Shown here: piece by piece, positions 1 to 8,956 of the stretch | How positions within the stretch are numbered: the first letter of the stretch is position 1 | Layout of the letters: each line of letters starts with the position of its first letter | Assembly (NCBI RefSeq): GCF_002917095.1 | Contig: NZ_PQGA01000018.1 | Span: 1 to 64,000, forward strand | Length of the DNA: 64,000 bases | Direction of reading: 5' to 3' | Source of the DNA: Paraburkholderia eburnea | GTDB lineage: Bacteria; Pseudomonadota; Gammaproteobacteria; Burkholderiales; Burkholderiaceae | Program-made: the position numbers and the translations under genes | The notes under the pieces: model-generated | The model's input: only the letters and a program-made list of their open reading frames with translations | What the model was told of the DNA's origin: nothing | The model's database searches: none

Positions 1-849
1 TTCCAGCAGATCGTTTATCGCCTGCTGGGCGATCTGTTCAAGGCGATCGACGATCTCGACATCACGCCCGATGAAATCTGGGCCGGCGTCAATTACCTGA
101 ACAAGCTGGGCCAGGATGGCGAAGCGGCGCTGCTTGCAGCGGGCCTCGGTCTGGAAAAATACCTCGATATCCGCATGGATGCGGAAGACAAGGCCGTGGG
201 TCTGGACGGCGGCACGCCGCGTACCATCGAAGGCCCGTTGTACGTGGCGGGCGCGCCCGTGCGCGAAGGCGTGAGTAAAATCGACATCAACGCCGATGCA
301 GATGCTGGCCCGCTCGTGATTCACGGCACCGTGACAGGGGCGGACGGAAAACCCGTTGCGAATGCCGTGGTCGAATGCTGGCACGCCAATTCGAAAGGCT
401 TTTATTCGCACTTCGATCCAACCGGTGCGCAAACCGATTTCAACCTGCGCGGCGCGGTCAAGACGGGTGCTGACGGCACCTACGAATTCCGTACGCTCAT
501 GCCCGTGGGCTACGGCTGCCCGCCGCATGGCGCGACGCAGCAACTGCTCAACAGCCTGGGCCGTCACGGCAATCGCCCGGCGCATGTACACTTCTTCGTC
601 ACCAGTGACAGCCATCGCAAGCTCACGACGCAGTTCAATATCGAAGGCGATCCGCTGATCTGGGATGATTTTGCCTACGCCACGCGCGAGGAACTGATCC
701 CGCACGTCGTCGAGAAAACCGGCGGCGCGGAGCTCGGCCTCAAGGACGATGCATACAGGTCGATCGAATTCAATGTCACGCTCACGCCGTTCGTTCAAGG
801 CAAGGACAATCAGATCGTCAATCGTCTGCGCGCTGCGGCTACGGCTTGA
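1..849 (+). CDS. catA: catechol 1,2-dioxygenase, 5'-truncated by the window edge
   Basis: Intradiol ring-cleavage dioxygenase that opens catechol to cis,cis-muconate (ortho pathway, cytoplasmic). The frame is open from base 1, so the true start lies upstream; about 282 residues are visible, close to a whole CatA. The N-terminal helical linker region is followed by the intradiol core. The non-haem Fe(III) ligands are visible: Tyr in GFYSHFD, Tyr in MPVGYGCP and the two His of RPAHVHFF. Hydroxyquinol or chlorocatechol dioxygenases are close relatives, but the overall pattern fits CatA. Context supports this, because IAA degradation encoded at 11-23 kb is known to end at catechol. The rest of a cat operon probably lies upstream. 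Confidence 0.9.
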   Translation, partial: FQQIVYRLLGDLFKAIDDLDITPDEIWAGVNYLNKLGQDGEAALLAAGLGLEKYLDIRMDAEDKAVGLDGGTPRTIEGPLYVAGAPVREGVSKIDINADADAGPLVIHGTVTGADGKPVANAVVECWHANSKGFYSHFDPTGAQTDFNLRGAVKTGADGTYEFRTLMPVGYGCPPHGATQQLLNSLGRHGNRPAHVHFFVTSDSHRKLTTQFNIEGDPLIWDDFAYATREELIPHVVEKTGGAELGLKDDAYRSIEFNVTLTPFVQGKDNQIVNRLRAAATA

Positions 850-906
850 CGCTTGAAGAGACGGCGGCGTGCGCATGACACGCCGTCGTTCGAACATGAG
901 GAGACA

Positions 907-2166
907 ATGGTGTCCAGCGACCTGCGCGGGCAAGCCGCGCGCGAGATTCATGCTGTACTGCCCGATCGCGCCGACGATCTGGCGCGGCTGCAACTGATCG
1001 CCGATGGCGGCGTGCCCGTCGTCACGGTGGTCGGCAAATACAATCACGGCAAAAGCAGCCTGCTGAACGAATTGCTCGGTCAGCAGGCCTTTGCCGTTTC
1101 GGACAAGCGCGAAACCGTGGTGCTTGCGCACAGCGTTCAACAGGGCGTGCGCTGGCTCGACGCGCCGGGCCTCGATGCCGATGTGGGCAGCGAGGATGAC
1201 CGTCATGCGTTCGAAGCCGTATGGCTGCACGCGGATATCCGCCTGTTCGTGCACGCAGCGAAGGAGGGCGAACTCGATGCACGTGAGCGTGCATTGCTTG
1301 CCGATCTGCTCGACGATGACGAACGCAGTGCACGGCAGACTTTCTTCGTGCTCACGCAAGCCGATCAACTTGCTGATGACGAAGAACTTGATTGGGTTCA
1401 CGCGGCACTGGCGGCACAATGCAAGGAAGTGGTGTGGCGTGCCGTTTCCTCCACGCGCCATCGTAAGGGACAGGAAGGCGGCAAGTCGCTGCTCGTGGAA
1501 AGAAGCGGTATTCCCGCTCTGCTGGCGTCGGTGCGCAACGCGCTCGATCGTGTGCCTCAGGCGCGGGCGCATGAAGCTGCGCGACTGTCGGATGGAATCC
1601 GTGCGGCGTTGAGCGAGCATCGCGCCGCACAAGCGGCATTGCTGGACACGCTGCGCGCGTCTCAACAGCGACAGCGTGCGGATTTCGATCGCGGCCTGAA
1701 AGTCGTAATCGGGAAGGCGGGCGTCGATATCGAAGCCATGTTGAACGCGCTCGGCACCGATCACGCCATCGTGCCGGACAGCGCGAAAGACCGATATGCG
1801 AGCACGGCGGGCAAGCGCGAACGCGCACACCTCCAGATCGCGTATTCGCGCGCCTGCATTGCCATAGACGGCTTTCTGGCGGGTCACGGCATCATCGAAT
1901 TGCCGTCGGAACAACGCACCGCCGCGAGCAGCATCAATTCAGTGATGATTGCCGTGCTGGGAATTTCGGTGAAATTTCGCAAGGACCTGCGCAGAATGTT
2001 TTGCGAAGCGCCGGGCCGTGAGCGCATGCAGCGCGACTTTACCCACTACTACGAGTTATCCGTTGGCCGCAAGGCACTCTCGCAACGCATTATCGATGTG
2101 GACGCGGCGTTATCGGCAGCGGACAGCGCCCTTGATGCACTCAATACTCTGATTGCCAGTACATGA
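907..2166 (+). CDS. dynamin-like GTPase, first of a coupled pair
   Basis: Predicted 419-aa P-loop GTPase. G1 is GKYNHGKSS (residues 43-51), G3 is DAPG (85-88) and G4 is a TQAD variant (150-153). Together these resemble bacterial dynamin-like / YfjP-type GTPases. The C-terminal half is mostly helical, with one hydrophobic stretch (SSINSVMIAVLGISV) that could contact membrane. The ATG at 907 is preferred over an in-frame start 54 bases upstream because GAGGAG lies just before it. The stop overlaps the next start (ATGA at 2163-2166), so the two GTPases are translationally coupled. Family placement rests on the motifs and pairing; the cellular role is unknown (membrane remodelling or stress response are possibilities). 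Confidence 0.7.
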   Translation: MVSSDLRGQAAREIHAVLPDRADDLARLQLIADGGVPVVTVVGKYNHGKSSLLNELLGQQAFAVSDKRETVVLAHSVQQGVRWLDAPGLDADVGSEDDRHAFEAVWLHADIRLFVHAAKEGELDARERALLADLLDDDERSARQTFFVLTQADQLADDEELDWVHAALAAQCKEVVWRAVSSTRHRKGQEGGKSLLVERSGIPALLASVRNALDRVPQARAHEAARLSDGIRAALSEHRAAQAALLDTLRASQQRQRADFDRGLKVVIGKAGVDIEAMLNALGTDHAIVPDSAKDRYASTAGKRERAHLQIAYSRACIAIDGFLAGHGIIELPSEQRTAASSINSVMIAVLGISVKFRKDLRRMFCEAPGRERMQRDFTHYYELSVGRKALSQRIIDVDAALSAADSALDALNTLIAST

Positions 2167-3743
2167 AAATGGACGTGAGCGACGAACAGCGCTTCATTGC
2201 TGAAATCGATGCGTTCGAATTTGGCGAGCGAAATGTCGGAGACGTGCTGGAAGCGCTTGAGGTGTGGCTCGATAATCTGCGCGGAAGTCTCCAGTCGCAC
2301 CGATTCTGTACGGACGGTTTGCACGGTCACAGCACGCTTGCGCGTGAGGCTGTGGGGATCGACGCCGTGCTGCACACTCATGCGCGCGCGTGCGCGCAAC
2401 CTTGGGCGTCGCTCGAAGCGGTGCAGTTTCTCTCGGACCTATTCGACCAGCGAGTCATGTTGCTCGTGTTCGGCAAGTTCAACGCGGGAAAAAGCGCATT
2501 CTGCAATTTCATCGCCGGGCGTTTTGTAGCGCAAGGCAAGACGGTGCGTTATTTTCACGTCGAAGCCGGACGCGTCGTGGAGACATCGGCAGCCTTCGAG
2601 GAAGGCGCGACGGAAACGACGGCTCGTTTGCAAGGCGTGTGTCTCGGCGACAAGCTCGTGCTGATCGATACGCCGGGACTGCATTCGGTCGTGCCGGAGA
2701 ACGCCGCGCTTACCCAGCGCTTCATCGAAAGCGCCGATGGGGTGATCTGGCTGACGAGTTCGACCTCGCCGGGCCAGGTGCAGGAACTCGACGATCTAAG
2801 CCGCGAGCTTCATCGTAACAAGCCTCTGCTGCCGGTCGTGACGCGCAGCGACGAATACGAGGAAGATGAAGTCGATGGCGAGTTTGTCAGGCGCTTGTGC
2901 AACAAGTCCGAAGCACGACGCGCGCTACAGGAAGCCGATGTGCAGACGCGCGCACAGCAGAAGCTCGCCGCGATGGGCGTAACTGGCGCGTTGTTAAAGC
3001 CGCCGGTATCCGTGTCAGTGCATATGGCGCGTGTGAAGGGAGCGACGCCGCCCGGTATGCGCGAGGCGGGTTTTGAGCGCCTCTTCACGGCACTGCTTGA
3101 GATATCCGGCCCGGCGCTCGACTACAAGCGGCGCAAGCGCGCGGAAATCGCCCTGCATCATCTGGAGGAAAATGTGCTGGATACGCTGCATGCCAGCGTG
3201 TTTCCTTTGCTGGCGAAAACGCGTGCGTCCGCACAGCATACCGTAAATAAAATTGAAGCGCAGCAGACGCTATTGATCGACGCTATCTGCCAGCGTGTTT
3301 TGGCGGTTTTGCCGGAAATTCTCGATTCGCACGCAAGTGAACGCGATGTGACTGGAGTCACTCGCGCCGTCACTGGCGCGATTGATGAGGCTTTTCCTTG
3401 TTGCGTGCGCGAGTTCTTCTCCGACTACGATGTCTCTCACGAAAAAGGGCTGACGGTTCTGGATCTGGACGTCAGCGCTGGCTTCGAGGATATCGCGATT
3501 GAAATGGGCGACTCGGAGACTTGCGCGCGTGAAGTCGTTGGCGTGGGCTATCGGCGGCTTCATGGCGCTTTGAAACAAGCCGTTCACGCGGCCGTACGCA
3601 AGCTCTCACGCGAAGTGGCGAGTCAGGCGCGTGCTTCGATCAATCAATTGATCGTGCAGGCGGATCAGTTGCACGACACCTTGATCCAGCCGAAGGCGCA
3701 ACTGACAGAACTAAAAATCCAGATACGTACGCGCGTGATGTAA
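2163..3743 (+). CDS. dynamin-like GTPase, second of a coupled pair
   Basis: A 526-aa GTPase with a longer N-terminal helical segment (about 1-97), then G1 GKFNAGKS (104-111), G3 DTPG (169-172) and G4 TRSD (227-230). A long helical C-terminal region follows (about 320-526) and probably forms a dynamin-like stalk. It shares the GKxNxGKS signature with its upstream partner but is otherwise divergent, so a heteromeric pair is plausible, as known for several bacterial dynamin-like proteins encoded in tandem. Translation is coupled to the upstream gene by a 4-base overlap. A strong hairpin terminator follows at 3770-3795. No clear transmembrane segment is seen. Confidence 0.7.
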   Translation: MKMDVSDEQRFIAEIDAFEFGERNVGDVLEALEVWLDNLRGSLQSHRFCTDGLHGHSTLAREAVGIDAVLHTHARACAQPWASLEAVQFLSDLFDQRVMLLVFGKFNAGKSAFCNFIAGRFVAQGKTVRYFHVEAGRVVETSAAFEEGATETTARLQGVCLGDKLVLIDTPGLHSVVPENAALTQRFIESADGVIWLTSSTSPGQVQELDDLSRELHRNKPLLPVVTRSDEYEEDEVDGEFVRRLCNKSEARRALQEADVQTRAQQKLAAMGVTGALLKPPVSVSVHMARVKGATPPGMREAGFERLFTALLEISGPALDYKRRKRAEIALHHLEENVLDTLHASVFPLLAKTRASAQHTVNKIEAQQTLLIDAICQRVLAVLPEILDSHASERDVTGVTRAVTGAIDEAFPCCVREFFSDYDVSHEKGLTVLDLDVSAGFEDIAIEMGDSETCAREVVGVGYRRLHGALKQAVHAAVRKLSREVASQARASINQLIVQADQLHDTLIQPKAQLTELKIQIRTRVM

Positions 3744-3769
3744 GCGCTAATCCCTGTTTGATGCACAAA

Positions 3770-3795
3770 AAAGCGCCGTCAAAACACGGCGCTTT
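3770..3795. terminator. bidirectional hairpin terminator between convergent genes
   Basis: Perfect 10-bp inverted repeat (AAAGCGCCGT / ACGGCGCTTT) around a 6-base loop, flanked by A-rich sequence on the left and T-rich sequence on the right. It sits between the end of the GTPase pair (+) and the end of the MFS gene (-) and could serve both. Confidence 0.9.
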
Positions 3796-3813
3796 CCTTT
3801 CTGAATTGTCGAC

Positions 3814-5214
3814 TTACTGCGTTATTGCACCGAGCTTCGCGGTGTCGACAACTCGATCCTTGGCTCTATCCGCTCCGGTTTGCTCGCGCGCAAGCGAGTT
3901 ACGGTAATGCCGGCAGCCGACACCGAGCAGCACGACTGCCAGCGACGCCGCGCAGCCATTCACGATCGACACCGAATGTCCAACGGCAAGCGGTGAAGCA
4001 AAAACCTTATCGGTGAACAGTGCAACGATCGTTGTGCCCAGTCCCAGAGCGAGCAGATTTTGAACCAGCAGGAACAGCGCTGAAATCTGCGCACGAAGCT
4101 GATTCGGCGCGAGTGTCTGCATCGCGGCGGTGGAAGTCGGCATCGGGAACGACGCGAAGAACATCGCAACGACCAGCACGGCAAGCGAGCCGTGAAGATC
4201 GGGGATCTGCGTGAACAGTGCAGCCGGCACGAGCATGCACGCAGCGCCAATGCAACTTGCGCGCATCGGCGCGTCCTGATAGCCGCGCCTCAGCAACCAG
4301 TCGTTGAACCAGCCGCCACAAAACACCCCGGCGGTATTCGCCACCAGCAGCACCGTGCCGAGCGTGTAACCCGCCTGGACGGGCGTAAGGCCGAAATGGC
4401 GAATATAGAACGCGGGCGTCCAGCTCATCAGCGAGAACAAGGTCATCGCGTAGAAAGAGAAACCGAAGTAGTGACAGCCGAACGTGGCGCGATGCCGGAA
4501 CACAAAGCGCAGGGCATCCGCAGTCGTCATCCGCGCGGCGGTGCCGCTGCCATCCTGCGCGAGTCCCTTGCGTTGCGGATCGCGCACGGTGAGCAGCACC
4601 AGCAGCGCGACGACAAGGCCGGGCAGGCCTACGATGAAGAACGTCATTTGCCACGGATGAATCTGCCCGAACAGCGGCACTGCGAACGCGGACGCGTGCT
4701 TGAGTAGCGCAATCACATAACCGCCGACGAGAAACGCCACACCGCCGCCGATAAACGAGCCGAGCGAATACACCGCAATCGCGCGCCCCAGTTTTTCCTT
4801 CGAGAAATAGTCCGCGAGCATCGAATAGGCGGCGGGTGAAAGCGCGGCCTCGCCGACACCCACGGCCATGCGCGAAACAAACATCTGCACGAAGTTCTGG
4901 CTGACCCCGCATGCAGCCGTTGCGACGCTCCAGATCGCGATGCCCACGGAAATCAGGCGCGGCCGTGCATGGCGATCGGCGAGAAAGGCAATCGGCAGTC
5001 CCATGAAGGCATAAAACAAAGAGAATGCGAAGCCGCTAAGCAGGCTGAATTGCGTATCGCTAAGCATCAGGTCGCGTTTGATCGGTTCGATCATGAGCAC
5101 GAGCACCTGGCGATCGATAAAGGAAAACACATACGCGAGCATGCAGACGATCACGACATACCACGCGTAGGCGTTGGCTCGGCCGGGACGAGCGGCGGCC
5201 GCAGTAGTGTTCAT
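3814..5214 (-). CDS. MFS transporter, spinster-like
   Basis: A 466-aa polytopic inner-membrane carrier with about 12 hydrophobic segments. The N-terminus has FSFIDRQVLVL in the first membrane helix and the loop 2-3 motif FLADRHARPRLI, as in the spinster-like MFS group often found with aromatic or organic-acid catabolic genes. The ATG at 5214 is chosen over an upstream in-frame start because GGAGA sits 6 bases before it. It is divergent from the porin at 5566, so the two may form an outer- plus inner-membrane uptake route. The substrate cannot be read from sequence; IAA or another aromatic acid is an inference from the neighbourhood. Confidence 0.8.
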   Translation of the reverse strand: MNTTAAAARPGRANAYAWYVVIVCMLAYVFSFIDRQVLVLMIEPIKRDLMLSDTQFSLLSGFAFSLFYAFMGLPIAFLADRHARPRLISVGIAIWSVATAACGVSQNFVQMFVSRMAVGVGEAALSPAAYSMLADYFSKEKLGRAIAVYSLGSFIGGGVAFLVGGYVIALLKHASAFAVPLFGQIHPWQMTFFIVGLPGLVVALLVLLTVRDPQRKGLAQDGSGTAARMTTADALRFVFRHRATFGCHYFGFSFYAMTLFSLMSWTPAFYIRHFGLTPVQAGYTLGTVLLVANTAGVFCGGWFNDWLLRRGYQDAPMRASCIGAACMLVPAALFTQIPDLHGSLAVLVVAMFFASFPMPTSTAAMQTLAPNQLRAQISALFLLVQNLLALGLGTTIVALFTDKVFASPLAVGHSVSIVNGCAASLAVVLLGVGCRHYRNSLAREQTGADRAKDRVVDTAKLGAITQ

Positions 5215-5565
5215 ACGATTTCTCCAAGGGGACTTTAAGGTGTCCGCTGCGGCGAGGCACGCGAACGGTATAGGCAAACGACAGCAATGTATCCAGCCAA
5301 AATCCCATTACAAATGGGGAGTGCCACTCGATCGATAGTGAGTTTCCCCCGGCAGGGTAAAGAAAACACCCATAGGAGCATCAATGAAACGCGTGCAAGT
5401 GCTTGTGGGAAAGGGATTCGCGTCAATCTGCGTATGGTGTCTATAAGCGTTATAGAGAGCGTTTAATCGACCCGGTAATTTGGTCTTCTTAGACTCGCTA
5501 CGCAATGCAGATAAATGCCAGCCGGTTCGGTGGCGATGATTTCGGATCATTCAATAAAGACACAG
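5215..5565. promoter_or_regulatory. divergent intergenic region between MFS and porin genes
   Basis: About 350 bases with no convincing gene. It must hold the two divergent promoters. The MFS ribosome-binding site is at 5221-5225 on the minus strand. No strong palindrome was found by eye. Confidence 0.5.
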
Positions 5566-6678
5566 ATGAAACCTCACTCTCTCCAACGCATTTCGCGCGT
5601 GGCATGCGGCGCAGCTTTTCTTCTTCCAGCCGTCGCCCTCGCGCAATCGAGCATTACCCTGTATGGTCGCATCGACACCTCGCTCGAATATACGAACTTC
5701 GGCCCGAACCATGTTGTACGCATGGGAACTGGCAATCTGTTCGCGACCGAATGGGGCATGAAGGGGATCGAAGATCTCGGCGGTGGCTACGCGGCGATTT
5801 TCAAGCTCGAGAATGGATTTAACTCGGCGAATGGTGCTTTTTCGAACAACGGCGCAATGTTTGGCCGCGAGGCTTGGGTGGGCCTCACGAGCCCTTACGG
5901 AGGGATGCAGCTTGGCGAGCTTTATACGATTCTGCACACCGTGCTGGTCACCTACGCGCTGCCGGGTTATGGCGCGGGTCTCGAATGGGGCAATGCAACC
6001 AATAACTTCGTCGGGCCCGCTTATCTGCGCGTACACAACGCCGTGCGTCTGACTTCGGCGCAATGGAATGGCTTCATGCTGCGCGCCATCGCGGCGCGTG
6101 GCGCCAACGGCGCGAATGGTCAGCCGGCGACGCTCGGCGACAGTTATGGCGCGGGCCTCAATTACGCGCGTGGCCCGGTGTCGTTGGACGTCGCGTGGAT
6201 GGAACAGAAATTCAGCCCGGTCGCGGCGGCCTCTCTGAATACGGAAAGTCCCACGGCGCAGGGAAATTATCTGGTGGCGGGTGCGTCGTATGATTTTGGC
6301 TGGGCCAAACTCGCAGGATTGTATTTGCGTCACCGCGGCGGCCCTGACGTACAGACGGCTGTCGATTCGCTGAGCGCCTATCCGCATCACGACGTCTACG
6401 AAATCGACGCCACGGTGCCGCTCGGGCGTGCGAAGCTGCTCGCCAGCTACGGCCACTATCGCAAGACCGGCGACAGCGACGGCAACGCCGACTCTTACGC
6501 GCTGCGCTTAGACTATCCGCTATCGAAGCGCACGGTGCTCTACGCGGGCGCGGCGATGGTGCGTAACGGCAGCCAGGCAGCTTTCACGATCAACGGTGCG
6601 GGCGGCGGCGGCGTGGCGGTGGCGAAGGCCGGCGCCACGGCGAGTTCGCTCGTGGCGGGCATGCTCGTATCGTTCTAG
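5566..6678 (+). CDS. outer-membrane porin, OmpC/Porin_4 type
   Basis: A 370-aa trimeric general-porin family protein. It has a signal peptide ending ...AVALAQ, then the SSITLYGRID first strand typical of Burkholderiales porins. Alternating beta strands run throughout, and the last residue is Phe (GMLVSF), as required for outer-membrane assembly. The ATG at 5566 is chosen because it starts directly at the signal peptide. The stop codon shares two bases (CTAG) with the stop of the convergent LysR gene. It probably admits the small molecule handled by the divergent MFS carrier. Confidence 0.9.
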   Translation: MKPHSLQRISRVACGAAFLLPAVALAQSSITLYGRIDTSLEYTNFGPNHVVRMGTGNLFATEWGMKGIEDLGGGYAAIFKLENGFNSANGAFSNNGAMFGREAWVGLTSPYGGMQLGELYTILHTVLVTYALPGYGAGLEWGNATNNFVGPAYLRVHNAVRLTSAQWNGFMLRAIAARGANGANGQPATLGDSYGAGLNYARGPVSLDVAWMEQKFSPVAAASLNTESPTAQGNYLVAGASYDFGWAKLAGLYLRHRGGPDVQTAVDSLSAYPHHDVYEIDATVPLGRAKLLASYGHYRKTGDSDGNADSYALRLDYPLSKRTVLYAGAAMVRNGSQAAFTINGAGGGGVAVAKAGATASSLVAGMLVSF

Positions 6679-7742
6679 TCGTCCAGGTCGCTCACGTCGC
6701 CAGCATCGCCAACATTGGTGCACGGCGACGCGAGCCACGTATCGAATGGCTCGCGCTCGCCGATGCCGAATAGTTCCACCAGCAGCGCGCGCAGCCAGCG
6801 ATGGCCCGGATCGACATCGAAACGCCTGTGCCAGTAGGCGTTCACGCTCCAGCTTGGCGCATCGGCGATTTCGTGGATCGCGCAGGGGTGCTGCGCCGCG
6901 AAGCTGAGCGCGATGGTGCGCGGCACGATGGCCGCATAATCGGCGCCTCGCAGAAGCGAAGGCAGCACAAGAAAATCCGGCAGCGACGCACGCACACGAG
7001 GCATGAGTTCGTGGCGCTCCAGCAGCGTCATTGACTGCGGATGTGACATCACGGCGACAAGACGCAGGCCAGCGGGCGCCCGCGCGTCGAGCACGAAGTC
7101 GTGTACCAGACCGAGCCGGCGATTCGCGGCTTCGGAGAGAATCAGCACGCAGCGTTCGCTCAGCAATTCCGTACGCTGAAAATGTTCGGAGGCCTGATTG
7201 AAATGGCCGATTGCGAAATCGATTTTTCCCGCTTCCAATGCGATATTGAGCTGTTGCTCATCCAGATGCAGCGTTTCCACGACGGCGCCAGGAGCACGCG
7301 CGTCCAGCGCCCCCAGTAACGTGGGCAAGCAGGCGCTCGCCGCGAAATCGTTCATATGCAGGCGAAACACGCGCTGGGTCGTCTCGGGCGTGAAGCTCGC
7401 GCCATCGTCCAGCACGTCCTGAAGGATCGCGAGCGCCTTGTCGACCGAGGCCGCGAGACGCCGAGCGCGCGGTGTCGGCTCCACGCCAAGTCCCGTTCGC
7501 ACGAACAATGCGTCGCGAAACATGAGGCGCAGCCGCCCCAATGCGTAGCTGACCGAAGGCTGCGTCACGCCCAGGCTCAACGCCGCGCGTCCCACATGTT
7601 TTTCCTGATATACGGCGCGGAACGTCTTCAGCAGATTGAGGTCGAGATCCTGCACGCGTAGCGCGGCGGAATGCGACGGCGATACGCCCGATACGCCCGA
7701 TGGGCTGGATGCAGATGTGGCCTCGTTGGTAGCGTGGCTCAT
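6675..7742 (-). CDS. LysR-family transcriptional regulator
   Basis: A 355-aa LTTR. The winged HTH follows an unusual 30-residue Ser/Gly-rich N-terminal tail; the HTH core reads DLDLNLLKTF...VTQPSVSYAL. The C-terminal region is the periplasmic-binding-like effector domain. The DLNLL start and QPSVSYAL recognition helix place it with the NodD/LeuO-like group, like the LysR at 20822. Its ATG overlaps the stop of the AraC gene upstream (ATGA, 7739-7742), so the two regulators are coupled. Targets are unknown; the divergent dehydrogenase pair at 8957 is the nearest candidate. Confidence 0.88.
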   Translation of the reverse strand: MSHATNEATSASSPSGVSGVSPSHSAALRVQDLDLNLLKTFRAVYQEKHVGRAALSLGVTQPSVSYALGRLRLMFRDALFVRTGLGVEPTPRARRLAASVDKALAILQDVLDDGASFTPETTQRVFRLHMNDFAASACLPTLLGALDARAPGAVVETLHLDEQQLNIALEAGKIDFAIGHFNQASEHFQRTELLSERCVLILSEAANRRLGLVHDFVLDARAPAGLRLVAVMSHPQSMTLLERHELMPRVRASLPDFLVLPSLLRGADYAAIVPRTIALSFAAQHPCAIHEIADAPSWSVNAYWHRRFDVDPGHRWLRALLVELFGIGEREPFDTWLASPCTNVGDAGDVSDLDD

Positions 7743-8719
7743 GCGATGCGTCCGCGCGTGACCGAAGGTGCGTGACCGTAGCGGCGCACATAGGCCTTGG
7801 TGAAATGCCCAAAGCTCTGCACGCCGCAGGCAAGCATCGTTTGCGCGACGCTGGCCTGTGGTTCCCGCGTGAGCCTGGCGTGCACGGCTTCGAGCCGCCG
7901 TTCGCGTACATAGGCAGCGGGCGACTGGCCGACGAATTGTGCAAAGCCATTCTGCAAGGTGCGTGGCGAGACGCCCGCCACGCGCGCTAGAACGGCGAGC
8001 GTGAGCGGTGTGTCGAGATGCGCGTCGATATGGTCGCGCGCGCGGCGCACATGGGCGGGCAAGGGCGTGCGCGTGTCGCAGCGCATGAGCGCGTCGCTAT
8101 ACGAGTGCGGAAGCTGCGTGAGCAGCATCGTCATGAGCCATTGCGTGAGATCGCCGCCAAACAGCGTTGCGGTGCTCGCACCATCGCATTGTGCGTGCAT
8201 CCGATGCAGATGGCCTAGCGTCTCGCGCACGACGCCGGCGCCGCGATGCGCGGCATTCACGCTCATTTCAAAGCGCAATGGCGCGCGCGGCGTCGCTTGC
8301 AGCAGGTCCGCGAGCTTGTGTTCCAGTGCGTTGCGCTCGATGCGCAGCAACAGGCTGCGGCAGTCGCTGCTCGTTTCAATGCGACTCGCTCGAGCGGGCG
8401 ATGAGACGCTGATCGCGCCCCGCGTGACCGCCGCATGTTCCCGACCGGAACTTAATTCGCACGCGCCCGCGAGCGTGAGGCGAAACAGGAATTGCCCCGC
8501 ATTACCCGCGAAATCGATACGCGTTGCACGTCCATAGCTCAGTTCCGCGAGGCCGCCATGTGCGAGGGCGACGTCGTAAAGCTCGGCGTTTAGCGGCTCA
8601 CGTCCCTGCGCTTGCATGCTGTGCGGGCCAAGCAGACGCGCGACCGTGCGTTCGACATCGGCGCGCGCATGCGTGGCGTGAAGCAGATTGGCGTTCATGC
8701 GGGATATCGCGGAAGTCAT
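7739..8719 (-). CDS. AraC-family regulator
   Basis: A 326-aa activator with an N-terminal AraC-binding-like beta domain (roughly 30-200) and a C-terminal double HTH. The HTH contains LAVLARVAGVSPRTLQNGF and, near the end, FGHFTKAYVRRYGHAPS. The ATG at 8719 has a GAGA ribosome-binding site, making it better than a start 66 bases upstream. It is divergent from the opine-dehydrogenase-like gene (8957) and coupled to the LysR gene downstream, so the pair probably controls the 8957-11091 operon in response to its substrate. Confidence 0.85.
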   Translation of the reverse strand: MTSAISRMNANLLHATHARADVERTVARLLGPHSMQAQGREPLNAELYDVALAHGGLAELSYGRATRIDFAGNAGQFLFRLTLAGACELSSGREHAAVTRGAISVSSPARASRIETSSDCRSLLLRIERNALEHKLADLLQATPRAPLRFEMSVNAAHRGAGVVRETLGHLHRMHAQCDGASTATLFGGDLTQWLMTMLLTQLPHSYSDALMRCDTRTPLPAHVRRARDHIDAHLDTPLTLAVLARVAGVSPRTLQNGFAQFVGQSPAAYVRERRLEAVHARLTREPQASVAQTMLACGVQSFGHFTKAYVRRYGHAPSVTRGRIA

Positions 8720-8956
8720 GGACTGGTCTCTTCGATTCGTTGTGCTAGTGGGTTCAATGATCGGCGAGAAAAAAAGCGTTCGCAACCAGGGCTTGCCGGA
8801 TTTTTACCGAAGTTGCGCGAATTGAAGCGACATGGCAGCGAGTGGCGCGTAATTTCATTCCCGTCAGCGCGCGAATTGGGACGGTTGTATTTCCCCGGTT
8901 CGCGTGCCCCATTCATGCAATCGAGGCGCTGGATGCGCGAAACAGGAGAAATAACA

